DNA of 25,785 nucleotides, taken from a virus. Made by a program: the position numbers and the translations under genes. The notes beneath the pieces were generated by a model, which was not told the origin of the DNA, made no database searches, and saw nothing but the letters and a program-made list of their open reading frames with translations. Shown here one piece after another: positions 7,601 through 14,827 of this stretch (positions are counted from its first letter, which is position 1; every line of letters begins with the position of its first letter). The stretch covers positions 1-25,785 of the IMG/VR virus record IMGVR_UViG_3300009285_002348. One strand, 5' to 3'.

Positions 7601-8837
7601 CGCGGGGAGCCTGATTAACATCCCCCACCTTTAGTTCTTTAGATAGACTCTTCCCACCCCCACTTACTATCACATCTTCTCTTTTTATCCCCTCTCTTTT
7701 GAGTGTGTCGTCATATAGGGATTTTAGGTTCGTTTCGTCTGCTCGTCTGTTTAAGTTAAATTCACTTGTACGGGCTTCCACCTCACCCGCGGCGTTTCTA
7801 TAAGCACCTTTTCCACCCGAGAGATTTGTTCCTTTCGCAAAACCTTCGATCTCCTGTACTGCGTGCTGTACTTCGTGTACTAAAGTCGACCTGAACCCCT
7901 CTTTTGTCATCTTCGGATTCATCTTCATTGTATTTGTGAGTGGATCGAAGCTGCCGTAGGTCGCTGAGTGGGTATAGTTCGGGTCCAGTTCAATTTTTAT
8001 GTGTTGTAGCTGAGGATAGTTTTGATATAGGGTCTTATGGTTAAAAACGTCGGCAAGAACGGGTGTTTCTTTTTGTTTAACAAGCTTATTTATAATACCT
8101 ACAAAGTCTTTTTTAACGCTTGATGTGTAGTCTGATAGCCACGCTTTAGGTTGGGAGTCAAAACCGCCTTCTAGTTTTGCTAAATTCTTGAAATTCTTGG
8201 CATTTTTACCAACAACCATCCCACCAACACCGACAAACGGCAACATACCTGTGGCAAAATCAAACGCCACATCACCTTTTACATCTGTTTTGAAATCGGG
8301 GTTCTCAATTTTATTGAGTACATTAAATGCTGTCGTGTATGGAAGTCCCTGGGATATGTTTGCAACGCCCTTTCCGATGAACTTACTCTTTGGGATTATC
8401 TTGCCCGCAAGAGTTCCCAGTGGTTTTTGTACGCCTGAAAACGCCGGGGAGATAACCTTACCCAAGGCGGCTGTTTGCACAATATTCGACGCTACTTCTC
8501 CGGTTATATTCCCATATTTGCCCACCTCGGTCTGCACGTTGTATTGAGGGATCCGGAGCTTGGATTGAATTTGTTCATTGATGTTTCCCGGCATCGCCTT
8601 GGCAAAACTGGTAGCAAAGTTGGCTGCAAATTCTGCTCTTTTCTGATTGGCCGGAGAAAGAGTGATCGGCTTGTTTAGTAGGGTGCGCACGTCCTCACGC
8701 ATACTTGTGGGCAACTGTTGCGTTTTCACCAAACCCTTAATGAATGGGTTATCGTTACCCCAGAAATTATCTCCCTGGTTTGCCTCGGGGTTGAAGTAAT
8801 CCCTTATCTTTTTAGAGAGATCTTTTAAAGAAGGCAT
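4656..8837 (-). CDS. Giant polyvalent internal virion protein with zincin motif
   Basis: 1393 residues. The N-terminus (SLKDLSKKIRDYFNPEANQ) looks like a virion-association segment. Residues about 190-210 are a hydrophobic patch. A zinc-binding zincin motif LVHEVQHAVQ is at H321-H325, with GEVEAR (about 351-356) as a possible third ligand, the arrangement of a large polyvalent protein-associated zincin domain. A long low-complexity linker lies near 405-480, helical domains follow to about 820, and an LPD38-like region with NWLNNRIKANVILMNASSSVAQL follows (about 850-1130). The last 90 residues are very Lys/Arg-rich and probably bind DNA. Such multi-domain proteins are packed in the capsid and ejected early. 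Membrane, peptidase and DNA-binding actions are inferences. Its stop lies in the spacer of the next promoter. Confidence 0.75.
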   Translation of the reverse strand: MPSLKDLSKKIRDYFNPEANQGDNFWGNDNPFIKGLVKTQQLPTSMREDVRTLLNKPITLSPANQKRAEFAANFATSFAKAMPGNINEQIQSKLRIPQYNVQTEVGKYGNITGEVASNIVQTAALGKVISPAFSGVQKPLGTLAGKIIPKSKFIGKGVANISQGLPYTTAFNVLNKIENPDFKTDVKGDVAFDFATGMLPFVGVGGMVVGKNAKNFKNLAKLEGGFDSQPKAWLSDYTSSVKKDFVGIINKLVKQKETPVLADVFNHKTLYQNYPQLQHIKIELDPNYTHSATYGSFDPLTNTMKMNPKMTKEGFRSTLVHEVQHAVQEIEGFAKGTNLSGGKGAYRNAAGEVEARTSEFNLNRRADETNLKSLYDDTLKREGIKREDVIVSGGGKSLSKELKVGDVNQAPRVTSKSQIQVGGQKTLKVAKQNLPTQPQGELPKQVLEAPTSQKSSVPDLPYGDSIARGGLKGTKTLFGNEPIKTDAVSSELDSVGKAKLERRAKLDAERAAKNDYDRWYKAQRESGQIKTTSEQLDIIGKGIEGNTKGVGAKNIEELKDIGNIAKGFDTVKRNFKAVFDKRYGEVEKEVIEPFYRGKDLMTRELESWSKSLKSLGIQKGSKISAMVQLFGEKKVSYEGLINKFGKGTADKIVGADKFFRNAYNTLIDDVNKSRAKIYPNNPEKIIPKRADYYRHFKEMQEGVAGLKNIFESPSGVQSTLAGISADTKPKSKWLSFAQRRGGDKTTYDAVGGFIDYVQKAMYAKHIDPNIENFRNLSSELEQATLDGVNKGKLNNFIEYLNDFANDLSGKTGPIDRAFQKYIPGGRKAMRALNWLNNRIKANVILMNASSSVAQLFNIPQGIANAGPKNAIKGLGGTLADIFSNKTPINKSRFVRERYSDPFSGFNTGLIDNARDMAKWLVTIGDEIGTKFIWNSHYAKALAENAPNAIKYADDATESMVAGRGVGEVPILQKDKVFQLVAPFQLEVGNLWYVMKGWVDEKQFQKLATFAVASYFMNRAAKEIRGSDVSFDPINALVEGLQAYGAEEDKKIGALKLAGRQAGEVLSNVPGGQSVAALYPEYGATVGDTKLPTRKDLFGEGDPTRYGSGLLVAKGLQDPLAKIVPPFGGQQIKRTIEGLTAVHEGESKTKGGDTQYLIDKSLKNYAQAGVFGKYSVPEAQEYFKGNKRPLSEKQSEVVRGSSDKESTYNEIMETRVKNAEETKVREAVREGGQAQNTGEKYIYYDNSSGEVKSINLNPDLTPPKLTGITELDRKAKSQYNGKITKRANDVYKLYELGQVTEEQAGKELAKLAKMKLVSGKKSVKISMGKVKRRISNIKINKARKIRSIKFRKPKSAVIKTRGVKKSLGFKVKKYAQPKPVKFINTLAGGLTKLV
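7454..7618 (+). CDS. Possible antisense small membrane protein (low confidence)
   Basis: A 54-codon plus-strand frame running against the low-complexity linker of the giant virion gene. The product starts hydrophilic (MEDREPNSFEKW), then has about 35 very hydrophobic residues (LTLALVVLLAAAWGGFAW, LLSMSFALLLGFGFW) and a short basic end, as in a one- or two-pass membrane protein. An extended -10, TGC-TATACT (7440-7445), lies 8 nt before the ATG, with a poor TTGTAC 19 bp upstream, so the message would be leaderless. Antisense frames of Lys/Gln-rich coding DNA are often hydrophobic by chance, so this could be a shadow. Confidence 0.25.
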   Translation: MEDREPNSFEKWVLLTLALVVLLAAAWGGFAWLLSMSFALLLGFGFWKLRGEPD

Positions 8838-8859
8838 CTTTTATGAAAACCTTCCGTTA

Positions 8860-10002
8860 TCAACCAAATAGGTTGTTTCTATCTCTCTCATCTTCTCCGC
8901 TATAGTTGTATGCATAAGCATTTCTATTGCCTTGTGCCACGACCGGTTGACCAAAGATGTCTGTCGCCTGTGGTAGGTTGGGGCTTATCTCGGAGACTTG
9001 CTGCATGGTAGATTTTAGCGTAGATATATTATCGGATACACGCATAGCCCATGTATCCAATGCCTGTTTTTTGGTTACAGCCTGTTGATTAATATCGTTC
9101 AGACTCTGGATGGCCTGGTCTAACAGACTTTTAGACAGTGCCTGCAGGTCTTGTGACTTTCCCAACTGACCCTGACTTTTCAAGGAGGCTAGTTGGTTTT
9201 GCGCGTCATTAAACCACATCGCAATCTGTTGTACCTGTTGGTTTTTCGCCTCTGATAGATTATTAACCTCCGTGTTGTAAATATTATTCAGATTTGTTTC
9301 TCTTGCGTTTATATCAGCAAGGATGTTTGCTGTTTCATTCATCACTCCCGACCTTTGTTGGGTACCCATTTTATTTAATGCGTAAGAATACTGGTCTGCG
9401 GCCGAACTGTCTCCCGCACCGCGGGATCCTAAAAATATGTTTCCCGCCATAAAAGCGTTTCGTATGTTTTCTGAAACATCGCGTAAACTTCGAGTCTGGT
9501 TTTGCTCTGCCGAAGTCCTGTTTTGACCGAGGCTTTGGAGTCCTTGCTCCCTCTGCAAATTTAACGATCCTAAACCCTGTTGATATTGACTGTTGGCCAT
9601 ACTCTCCTGTGCTAACCTCTGTCCAGAAAGTCCGGACAGTTGGGAGTCTAAACTACGCACGTAATTGTCCCACCCAGAGGATATATCTCCTCTTAAACGT
9701 CTTGCGCTCTCGTCTATACTCTCGGGTGTAGAACGATCTGTTTCTCTGGGCATTACGTTAGGTGTGGTGTTTCTCGGAACGCCACCACCTGTAGTCACGC
9801 TCGTACTTGGAGTATTCGATCGAGATAACAGGTTACTACCAGTAGTATTGTAAGGACTGACTGCCTGCGTGGCTATTTGATTGGCCGTAGTCCTATTTAT
9901 TGGGTATTTTCGTGCTGTTTGTACAGAACCCTTTTTGCCACCGAAGAACTCGGTTATACTTAACTCCGGGAGACCCCTCCAACTTCCAAATCCTATTGCC
10001 AT
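8860..10002 (-). CDS. Internal virion / ejection protein (putative)
   Basis: 380 residues, rich in Gln, Ser, Asn and Thr, with an N-terminal low-complexity region (about 30-95). A long helical part (about 95-340) looks coiled-coil and includes SGLSGQRLAQESMANSQYQQG and FMAGNIFLGSRGAGDSSAADQYSYALNKMG. Such composition, the 'GSRGAGDSSAADQYSYAL' segment, and the position directly upstream of a giant virion gene are typical of podovirus core or ejection proteins, which travel with the DNA into the host. It has no membrane segment or catalytic motif. It starts with AAAAAGGAGGTACG in front of the ATG. The role is inferred from position and composition, and the exact family is not recognised. Confidence 0.6.
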   Translation of the reverse strand: MAIGFGSWRGLPELSITEFFGGKKGSVQTARKYPINRTTANQIATQAVSPYNTTGSNLLSRSNTPSTSVTTGGGVPRNTTPNVMPRETDRSTPESIDESARRLRGDISSGWDNYVRSLDSQLSGLSGQRLAQESMANSQYQQGLGSLNLQREQGLQSLGQNRTSAEQNQTRSLRDVSENIRNAFMAGNIFLGSRGAGDSSAADQYSYALNKMGTQQRSGVMNETANILADINARETNLNNIYNTEVNNLSEAKNQQVQQIAMWFNDAQNQLASLKSQGQLGKSQDLQALSKSLLDQAIQSLNDINQQAVTKKQALDTWAMRVSDNISTLKSTMQQVSEISPNLPQATDIFGQPVVAQGNRNAYAYNYSGEDERDRNNLFG

Positions 10003-10026
10003 ATATAACGTACCTCCTTTTTAAAT

Positions 10027-10063
10027 AAAAAAAGACCTCTCCACCCCAAAGGTTTCAAGGTCT
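10027..10063 (-). terminator. Intrinsic terminator before internal virion protein (module 2)
   Basis: Stem AGACCT / AGGTCT with a long inner part (AACC opposite GGGG, so the arm is imperfect) and seven T (10033-10027). The inner sequence, AACCTTTGGGGTG, is close to that of the module at 1794 (AACCTTGGGGTG), so the two leaders look related. After it comes AAAAAGGAGGTACG, a strong ribosome-binding site for the next gene. Confidence 0.8.
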
Positions 10064-10096
10064 GCGTGTTGCTCTTGGCAACCGAAAGACACCTAT

Positions 10097-10124
10097 ATTA
10101 TACACCTAGATATAAATAAATCAA
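10097..10124 (-). promoter_or_regulatory. Sigma70 promoter upstream of internal virion protein (module 2)
   Basis: TTGATT (10124-10119), a 16-bp spacer, then TATAAT (10102-10097). The TGA of the last glycosyltransferase falls inside the -35. Predicted start near 10090, with a leader of about 64 nt up to the terminator's T-run. A small hairpin (GTTGC / GCAAC) lies between promoter and terminator. Confidence 0.75.
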
Positions 10125-11212
10125 GAAAGAACCGATTTGAAAAAATCTGCATAAAGTTTAATGTTGTCTTTCATCTGATGTGTGTTCTCAACCGTCTCGA
10201 AAGCGTTCTCTGCCATACTTTTCCTGAGCTTTTTATCTTCTATGAGCTTTTTAATACTTTCGTACCAACCGCTTGCGGTGGTAGCCAAAAACCCATTGGT
10301 TCCGTGATTGACCGCCTCGTTGTACTGACGTATGTTACTCCACACCCCCGGTTTTACGGCACTACTCGCCTCAAGGTATTTAATGGATGATTTACATCTA
10401 TTGTAGATGTTGTCGTCTAGGGGTGTTACTATAATATCTGCCTCATCCATGAAACCCGGCATTCTCTCCCCAACCCATTTGTACAGATCCTGATGTCCGT
10501 AGCTATTCTCATATCGTTGCCCCCACCTGTATTTATATTTGGGAATCAAGGCACCCACAGTTTTTAGAGTAACGTTGGGATACTCTTTCATAATCATATC
10601 TATTCCCCTCGCAAACTCCTCGCTTTGCAGGTCGATAAAGTGGGACGTGCTGCCGAAATGCACAAGGCGTATGTCAGCCGTATCTTTAAAAGGTGACCTG
10701 TGTGTGTACAGATTATCCAAATCTATATAATTCGGGAACACCACTATCTCGGAAACGGATTTATCGGTATTGTGCGAAATAGCGTTTCTCAAATACTTGT
10801 TGGTAGTAGTTATGTAATCTACCTCGTTGCATATTGCAGTAAAGTTGTGTAGATTCTCCGAACCTTTTTTGAACGCCTCATAAACTGGGTTATCTGGCAG
10901 TATTCCCCAGATAAGATCATCCACATCCATTATCAAAAGTCTGTTAAACTTCCTTGCCATAAGCCCCATTTTGGCAAATTCCCACGACATCGCCGTATAG
11001 TTAAAAAATATAATATCGTGCTTTGAAGCTACATCTAACCAGTCCAGTGTCTTGTGTTTTCTGGGATCGTATACATGTACTACAAACTTGGTATCAACAT
11101 CCTTGTAACCGTTTAAGTGCCTTGCCGGCTGTATTATCCGCGCAAAATCTACCCCGGACGTACGTTCCAAAGATTGATGGGACGGCAGTGCAAAAATACG
11201 TATAGTTTTCAT
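10121..11212 (-). CDS. Glycosyltransferase, GT-B type (GT4/GT1-like)
   Basis: 363 residues, the usual length of a GT-B enzyme. The C-terminal donor-binding domain is recognisable: DIRLVHFGSTSHF (about residue 175), IIVTPLDDNIYNRCKSSIKYLEASSAVKPGVWSNIRQYNEAV, then GTNGFLATTASGWYESIKKLIEDKKLRKSMAENAFETVENTHQM. The S-I-K-x-L-E-A-S segment is the E-x7-E-type donor site region, and the last part is the classic tail of such enzymes. It starts with an ATGA overlap on the preceding glycosyltransferase and ends the cassette; its TGA lies inside the -35 of the promoter that follows. Donor and acceptor are not known. Confidence 0.8.
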   Translation of the reverse strand: MKTIRIFALPSHQSLERTSGVDFARIIQPARHLNGYKDVDTKFVVHVYDPRKHKTLDWLDVASKHDIIFFNYTAMSWEFAKMGLMARKFNRLLIMDVDDLIWGILPDNPVYEAFKKGSENLHNFTAICNEVDYITTTNKYLRNAISHNTDKSVSEIVVFPNYIDLDNLYTHRSPFKDTADIRLVHFGSTSHFIDLQSEEFARGIDMIMKEYPNVTLKTVGALIPKYKYRWGQRYENSYGHQDLYKWVGERMPGFMDEADIIVTPLDDNIYNRCKSSIKYLEASSAVKPGVWSNIRQYNEAVNHGTNGFLATTASGWYESIKKLIEDKKLRKSMAENAFETVENTHQMKDNIKLYADFFKSVLS

Positions 11213-11961
11213 CTCTGCGTATCCTCCAGGAACTTATCCAACTTCTTATCGAAAATCTCTCTCAAGCCAATGTAGTGTCGCCTGAAGGCACCCACGTTGA
11301 ATATCTCGCCCGGGTCCGCACCAAAACTCATGCCGTCAGACCCAGGCTCATACTTATTGGTGTAATCCTCCTTCGAGTAGGTTTTGTTAAACATGACCAC
11401 ACGACATCCGCACAACCTAGCAACCTCCGTCATTGCCGAAACAGGGTCGTAACAGTACATTACTTGGCACTCGTTTAGCAGATCTGCCAGCCCCCCCTGA
11501 TTCCGTGCTAAAGAACGATCGACAATAATCGCCCCGGGCTTGTGTAAACCTAAATCCTCGCCCTTTCCCACAAACACCGCCCTCTTATCGCGGGCCCTGT
11601 GTTGGTCTTTAAATATGTTCGTGTTTATCACAGGTAAGAACATGTAATGATCGTCATTAGTATCCCCGAACAGTCTTGAAAAGTAGTAATTATGCTCGTT
11701 CGGATCAATTTCCTTTAATCCCCCCCCCTGTCCGCTGGACATGACACCTAGTTTATTCAATATATATCTCACCACCGTACCTGCCCCGACGGGATTGTCT
11801 GCTACTATCTCGGGGTATACCGCAACCACATCACCTGCCGGATATTGGTTCATATATACTTCCACTCCCCTAGCCAGAAGGTGCCCATAAAGACCAAACA
11901 TTACTTTTATCCCCCCACTAACAGGGTCATAGGGAGGGGAAACAAGTACGTATGGTTTCAT
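11209..11961 (-). CDS. Glycosyltransferase, GT-B type (short)
   Basis: 250 residues with a glycosyltransferase N-terminal signature: VLVSPPYDPVSGGIKVMFGLYGHLLARGVEVYM, i.e. a G-G-x-x-V-x-x-L-x-x-x-L glycine-rich loop and a helix. The second half has 'VFVGKGEDLGLHKPG', 'LADLLNECQVMYCYDPVSAMTEVARLCGCRVVMFNK', the latter like the donor-binding turn of GT-B enzymes. It is shorter than the typical 350-380 residues and may be a single-domain-rich or minimal form. Its stop overlaps the next ATG as ATGA. The donor is unknown. Confidence 0.65.
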   Translation of the reverse strand: MKPYVLVSPPYDPVSGGIKVMFGLYGHLLARGVEVYMNQYPAGDVVAVYPEIVADNPVGAGTVVRYILNKLGVMSSGQGGGLKEIDPNEHNYYFSRLFGDTNDDHYMFLPVINTNIFKDQHRARDKRAVFVGKGEDLGLHKPGAIIVDRSLARNQGGLADLLNECQVMYCYDPVSAMTEVARLCGCRVVMFNKTYSKEDYTNKYEPGSDGMSFGADPGEIFNVGAFRRHYIGLREIFDKKLDKFLEDTQR

Positions 11962-11962
11962 T

Positions 11963-12709
11963 TTAAATCCTCCTTACAGCAATACTATTACCACCAAAAG
12001 CAATTTTCTTTGCCCACACTCTAACCTCGTCGGTAAGTGGCATGTTATCGAAATCTAGTTTAGGAAAAACATTTCCCCTAGCAAAGTGGTAGGCAAACAC
12101 CTGCTCGTTCTTGCACATCAGCTTGTCATCCTCTATATAAAACAGAGGTTCCCGACCCAAAGACTTACAACCGTAGTAATCCTTTTCCTTGTCAAATACC
12201 TTCAATTTCAACTTAGATATTTTTGAATCATTATAAATCAACAAATTTAGAGTATCGTTTTCCTTGCGTAGGTACTTCATTGCTTTTCGATTTATCTTTT
12301 GCCATGCTTTCCAGAAATCTGGGTGCGTTGAGGCAACCATACCCGCCTGTAGATACATCTCCTCGGTAATGTTTTCAAAACTAGCGTTCTCATAATCGTT
12401 GTAGTTCCATACAGCACCCACATCATAATCTGTGTTGTCAAACACCTCGGTTAGGCGTCCACAAACTAGCGTATCGGCGTCTATGTTTACGATTAAATCA
12501 TACTTATCGACCAAAAGTTCCGCCAAAAACGGCTTGGCTTGATAAAAATTGATATTTTTCTCAGCGAACAACTTATCTACGACATCCTGCCGAAAGACTA
12601 TCAAATCAATGTCGGGATGAAACCGGACAAAAGAGTTAATAAAAATGTGCGTCCCGACGGGGTAGAAATATCTGTCGTCTGCTACTGTAAATGCGCATTT
12701 TCTTTGCAT
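11963..12709 (-). CDS. Glycosyltransferase, GT-A fold (DxD)
   Basis: 248 residues. The N-terminus is a nucleotide-sugar-type Rossmann start (MQRKCAFTVADDRYFYPVGTH). The metal-binding DxD motif is at N-I-D77-A-D79-T-L, as in GT-A enzymes. The acceptor-side motif EMYLQAGMVASTHPDFWKAW resembles the 'N-A-G-V-M' element of GT8-type enzymes, and later HFARG also recalls the His-containing segment of that family. It should transfer one sugar from a nucleotide-sugar donor. It starts 4 nt after the previous stop codon and lies just upstream of the two GT-B genes. Family number and donor cannot be fixed from the sequence. Confidence 0.75.
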   Translation of the reverse strand: MQRKCAFTVADDRYFYPVGTHIFINSFVRFHPDIDLIVFRQDVVDKLFAEKNINFYQAKPFLAELLVDKYDLIVNIDADTLVCGRLTEVFDNTDYDVGAVWNYNDYENASFENITEEMYLQAGMVASTHPDFWKAWQKINRKAMKYLRKENDTLNLLIYNDSKISKLKLKVFDKEKDYYGCKSLGREPLFYIEDDKLMCKNEQVFAYHFARGNVFPKLDFDNMPLTDEVRVWAKKIAFGGNSIAVRRI

Positions 12710-12712
12710 AGA

Positions 12713-13183
12713 TTAAATCCTCGCCACAAAATGTTGGTTCGGATACTCAAAATATCGGTATCCTAAGTTTTCCAAAATATTCTTAACTGGCCTATCGTGG
12801 TACTCACCAACAATAGTTCTGACCAAGGTTTTAGGAAACGCACTATTGAATAGTTCCACCTCATCACCCTCTATGTCGATTTTCAATAAATCCAGCACAG
12901 GTATCACGTGTCCCGACATAAATTCGCCGAGGTTTAAAACACGCTCTTCATATAACCGAACTTTGTTAAGTTTATTGTCTTTTATAGTTTGTCTAAATAA
13001 ATCTAGGCTACGCGTATCTTTATCGACTGCGTGTATCGTGCTGGCTCTGGGATAGACCCATAGGGAAAACGCCCCTATATTACAACCTAAATCCATAACC
13101 ACAAGGTTATCAAATACAGGAGAATACTCTCCATTTTCCAGAACCTCCCAAATATACCTGGTCGTGTCTAAATGAATAATCAT
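12713..13183 (-). CDS. Second FkbM-like SAM methyltransferase
   Basis: I choose the ATG at 13183 (156 aa), which overlaps the previous stop as ATGA. An ATG ten codons earlier (13213) is possible but overlaps by 34 nt. The SAM loop VVMDLGCNIGAFSLW is followed by IHAVDKDTRSLDLFRQTI and, near the end, LLKIDIEGDEVELF. These are the same motifs as in the preceding FkbM protein but in a shorter protein with a different N-terminus. It probably methylates another position of the same glycan or another residue. The end is GYRYFEYPNQHFVARI. Catalytic activity is inferred from the motifs. Confidence 0.75.
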   Translation of the reverse strand: MIIHLDTTRYIWEVLENGEYSPVFDNLVVMDLGCNIGAFSLWVYPRASTIHAVDKDTRSLDLFRQTIKDNKLNKVRLYEERVLNLGEFMSGHVIPVLDLLKIDIEGDEVELFNSAFPKTLVRTIVGEYHDRPVKNILENLGYRYFEYPNQHFVARI

Positions 13184-13833
13184 CTGGTAAATAAAACCAC
13201 TATTGCTGAACATTCATAACGTCTTGCCTGAAAACCCAGCCTAAGCATGTGTTCAACAAGAAGTTGCCACGTGGGGTAATGAAACTCTACTTCAATCGCC
13301 TTAATCTTTGGAGCTATTTTGATAAATCCCTCGGATCTTAGAATTTTGTCCTCTGCCCCCTCTACATCAAACTTTACGAAATCCACCTCACCGATTCCGT
13401 TCTGCGCCATAAAGGTATCAAACGACATTGTTTTTACCCTTTCCCCACCCTGGCCGTAATCGTTGGTGATAGAATTGCACGTAAGGTTGTTGGGTAGGAA
13501 GTTTATCGTGGCGTCTCCATCGCTATCGGATAAGGCCAAATTAAAAACCTCCACATTATCCCACCTGTTGAACTCTTTGTTTTTCCTAAGCGCCTCAAAA
13601 TGCATAGACGAGGGCTCGATGGCATAAATCTTTTTAGCATAATCCCTCATAAACTGCGTTACAACACCTATATTTGCTCCGACATCGATTATAACCATAT
13701 CCTTTTTCTGGTTTAGAACATCGGCGTAGATACTATCAAAGTATATTTCTTTATATATCCACGGAATATATAGACTATCAAACTTTATAGGACTCTTTTT
13801 TGTACCCTTCGGGTAGTATAGTGCGCCTAACAT
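13180..13833 (-). CDS. FkbM-family methyltransferase
   Basis: 217 residues with the FkbM pattern: an SAM-binding loop VIIDVGANIGVVTQF (about 47-61), IYAIEPSSMHFEALRKN, ALSDSDGDATINF, and the later acidic motif VDFVKFDVEGAEDKIL (about 150-165). In this family the enzyme moves a methyl group from S-adenosylmethionine to an oxygen of a sugar or related substrate, mostly in glycan and antibiotic pathways. It starts 2 nt from the HNH stop and its stop overlaps the next gene as ATGA. It sits with a second methyltransferase and three glycosyltransferases, so its likely target is a sugar residue of the same glycan. Confidence 0.8.
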   Translation of the reverse strand: MLGALYYPKGTKKSPIKFDSLYIPWIYKEIYFDSIYADVLNQKKDMVIIDVGANIGVVTQFMRDYAKKIYAIEPSSMHFEALRKNKEFNRWDNVEVFNLALSDSDGDATINFLPNNLTCNSITNDYGQGGERVKTMSFDTFMAQNGIGEVDFVKFDVEGAEDKILRSEGFIKIAPKIKAIEVEFHYPTWQLLVEHMLRLGFQARRYECSAIVVLFTR

Positions 13834-13835
13834 AG

Positions 13836-14285
13836 CTATCTCTTTCTATTATTGGGAAATATTTTACTTATCACACCCCAATTAGATTCCTTGTCCTTTT
13901 GTAGGTGGCATTTATGACATAAAGATTCCCAATCATCTAAGTCACGTTTATACTCATAACTTATATTAGACCACTCAAACGGGGGTTTGTGGTCGTCCCC
14001 TCTTGCGCATCTATCCGCACTTCCTAGTTTACTTCTAACCCAATCGTGAAGAGCATCGTAGCCAACTAAATCCCCTTTCCAATTGTGTGGGGTATGTCCG
14101 GCTTTAAATTCGGTATCTGGAGACTGGTGGATTCCCTTTAGTCCTGTATTCCACGGCTTAGCACCTTTCTTGAAAGCAGTACTAGGAACTATCCCTGTTT
14201 TCTTGCCAGTATTCCATGCAACGTGTCCCTTCTTAAAGTGCGTTTTACCTGTATTATATTGCGGGTGTCCCTTAGTAAACGGCAT
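13836..14285 (-). CDS. HNH homing-type endonuclease with N-terminal repeats
   Basis: 149 residues. The N-terminal half consists of four short repeats of the type F-x-K-G-H-x-x-W-N-T-G-K (near residues 3, 17, 39 and 60), the modular DNA-binding style of phage and intron homing endonucleases. The C-terminal half is an HNH nuclease: ADRCARGDDHKPPFEWSNIS, then EYKRDLDDWESLCHKCHLQKD. One Cys is seen in the first zinc knuckle position, and C-x-x-C-H in the second. It is free-standing and lies just after the truncated transketolase subunit. A possible promoter (TTGTAA, 15 bp, then TGT-GATAAT at 14320-14294) lies only 9 nt before the ATG and would give an almost leaderless message. No intron is visible. 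Confidence 0.8.
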   Translation of the reverse strand: MPFTKGHPQYNTGKTHFKKGHVAWNTGKKTGIVPSTAFKKGAKPWNTGLKGIHQSPDTEFKAGHTPHNWKGDLVGYDALHDWVRSKLGSADRCARGDDHKPPFEWSNISYEYKRDLDDWESLCHKCHLQKDKESNWGVISKIFPNNRKR

Positions 14286-14320
14286 GTGTTTAAATTATCA
14301 CAGTCCCAACCATGTTACAA

Positions 14321-14827
14321 CTACCTTATCAATCCTATAAAACTTGCCTCATCGTGTTCCACCATGTACTTAACCATTGCCGGTATTTGTTCCTTAGATG
14401 TCGGGTAATGTTCCATCAATTGGCACGAGTGTATAAACTCCTGTGCCTTAGTTCCATCGTGACTATATCCATCATGCCTGTAGTTGTCGCCTACCCCAGA
14501 GCCTACAAGCCTTACTGCGATGTTCTCGTGAGCCAAGTACAACGATATGGTTTCAGCGGCACGCAGAAAAAAACTGGTTATCGTATACACAAAAGGCTTC
14601 TTGCCCTCCTGTGCTAATCCTACGGCAATATCTAACATCGCCTGCTCGGCAGCTCCACAGTTTATGAATCTACCCGGGAACATGTTCTGTATTTTATCGA
14701 ACATGCCGTATCCCAAATCCCCCGTCAATAGATAAATACTACTATCCTTTAACATTTCGCTGAACAAAGCTCCTGCGAAGTAACCTCGTTGCGATTGGTG
14801 CCAACCTTCCATCTCTTTTTCTTTCAT
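14321..14827 (-). CDS. Transketolase-like, pyrimidine-binding subunit lacking the last domain
   Basis: 168 residues that match the middle, pyrimidine-binding domain of transketolases: LLTGDLGYGMFDKIQNMFPGRFINCGAAEQAM, with the catalytic-type Glu in GAAEQ at E61, then VGLAQEGKKPFVYTITSFFLRAAETISLYLA and VRLVGSGVGDNYRHDGYSHDG. The protein ends at FIGLIR, where this domain normally ends. The third transketolase domain (usually about 120 aa more) is absent, although many transketolases and relatives need only the first two domains for catalysis. With the N-subunit it would make a minimal heteromeric transketolase. It starts at an ATGA overlap with the GroES-like gene, and an HNH gene begins 36 nt after its stop. 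Confidence 0.85.
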   Translation of the reverse strand: MKEKEMEGWHQSQRGYFAGALFSEMLKDSSIYLLTGDLGYGMFDKIQNMFPGRFINCGAAEQAMLDIAVGLAQEGKKPFVYTITSFFLRAAETISLYLAHENIAVRLVGSGVGDNYRHDGYSHDGTKAQEFIHSCQLMEHYPTSKEQIPAMVKYMVEHDEASFIGLIR

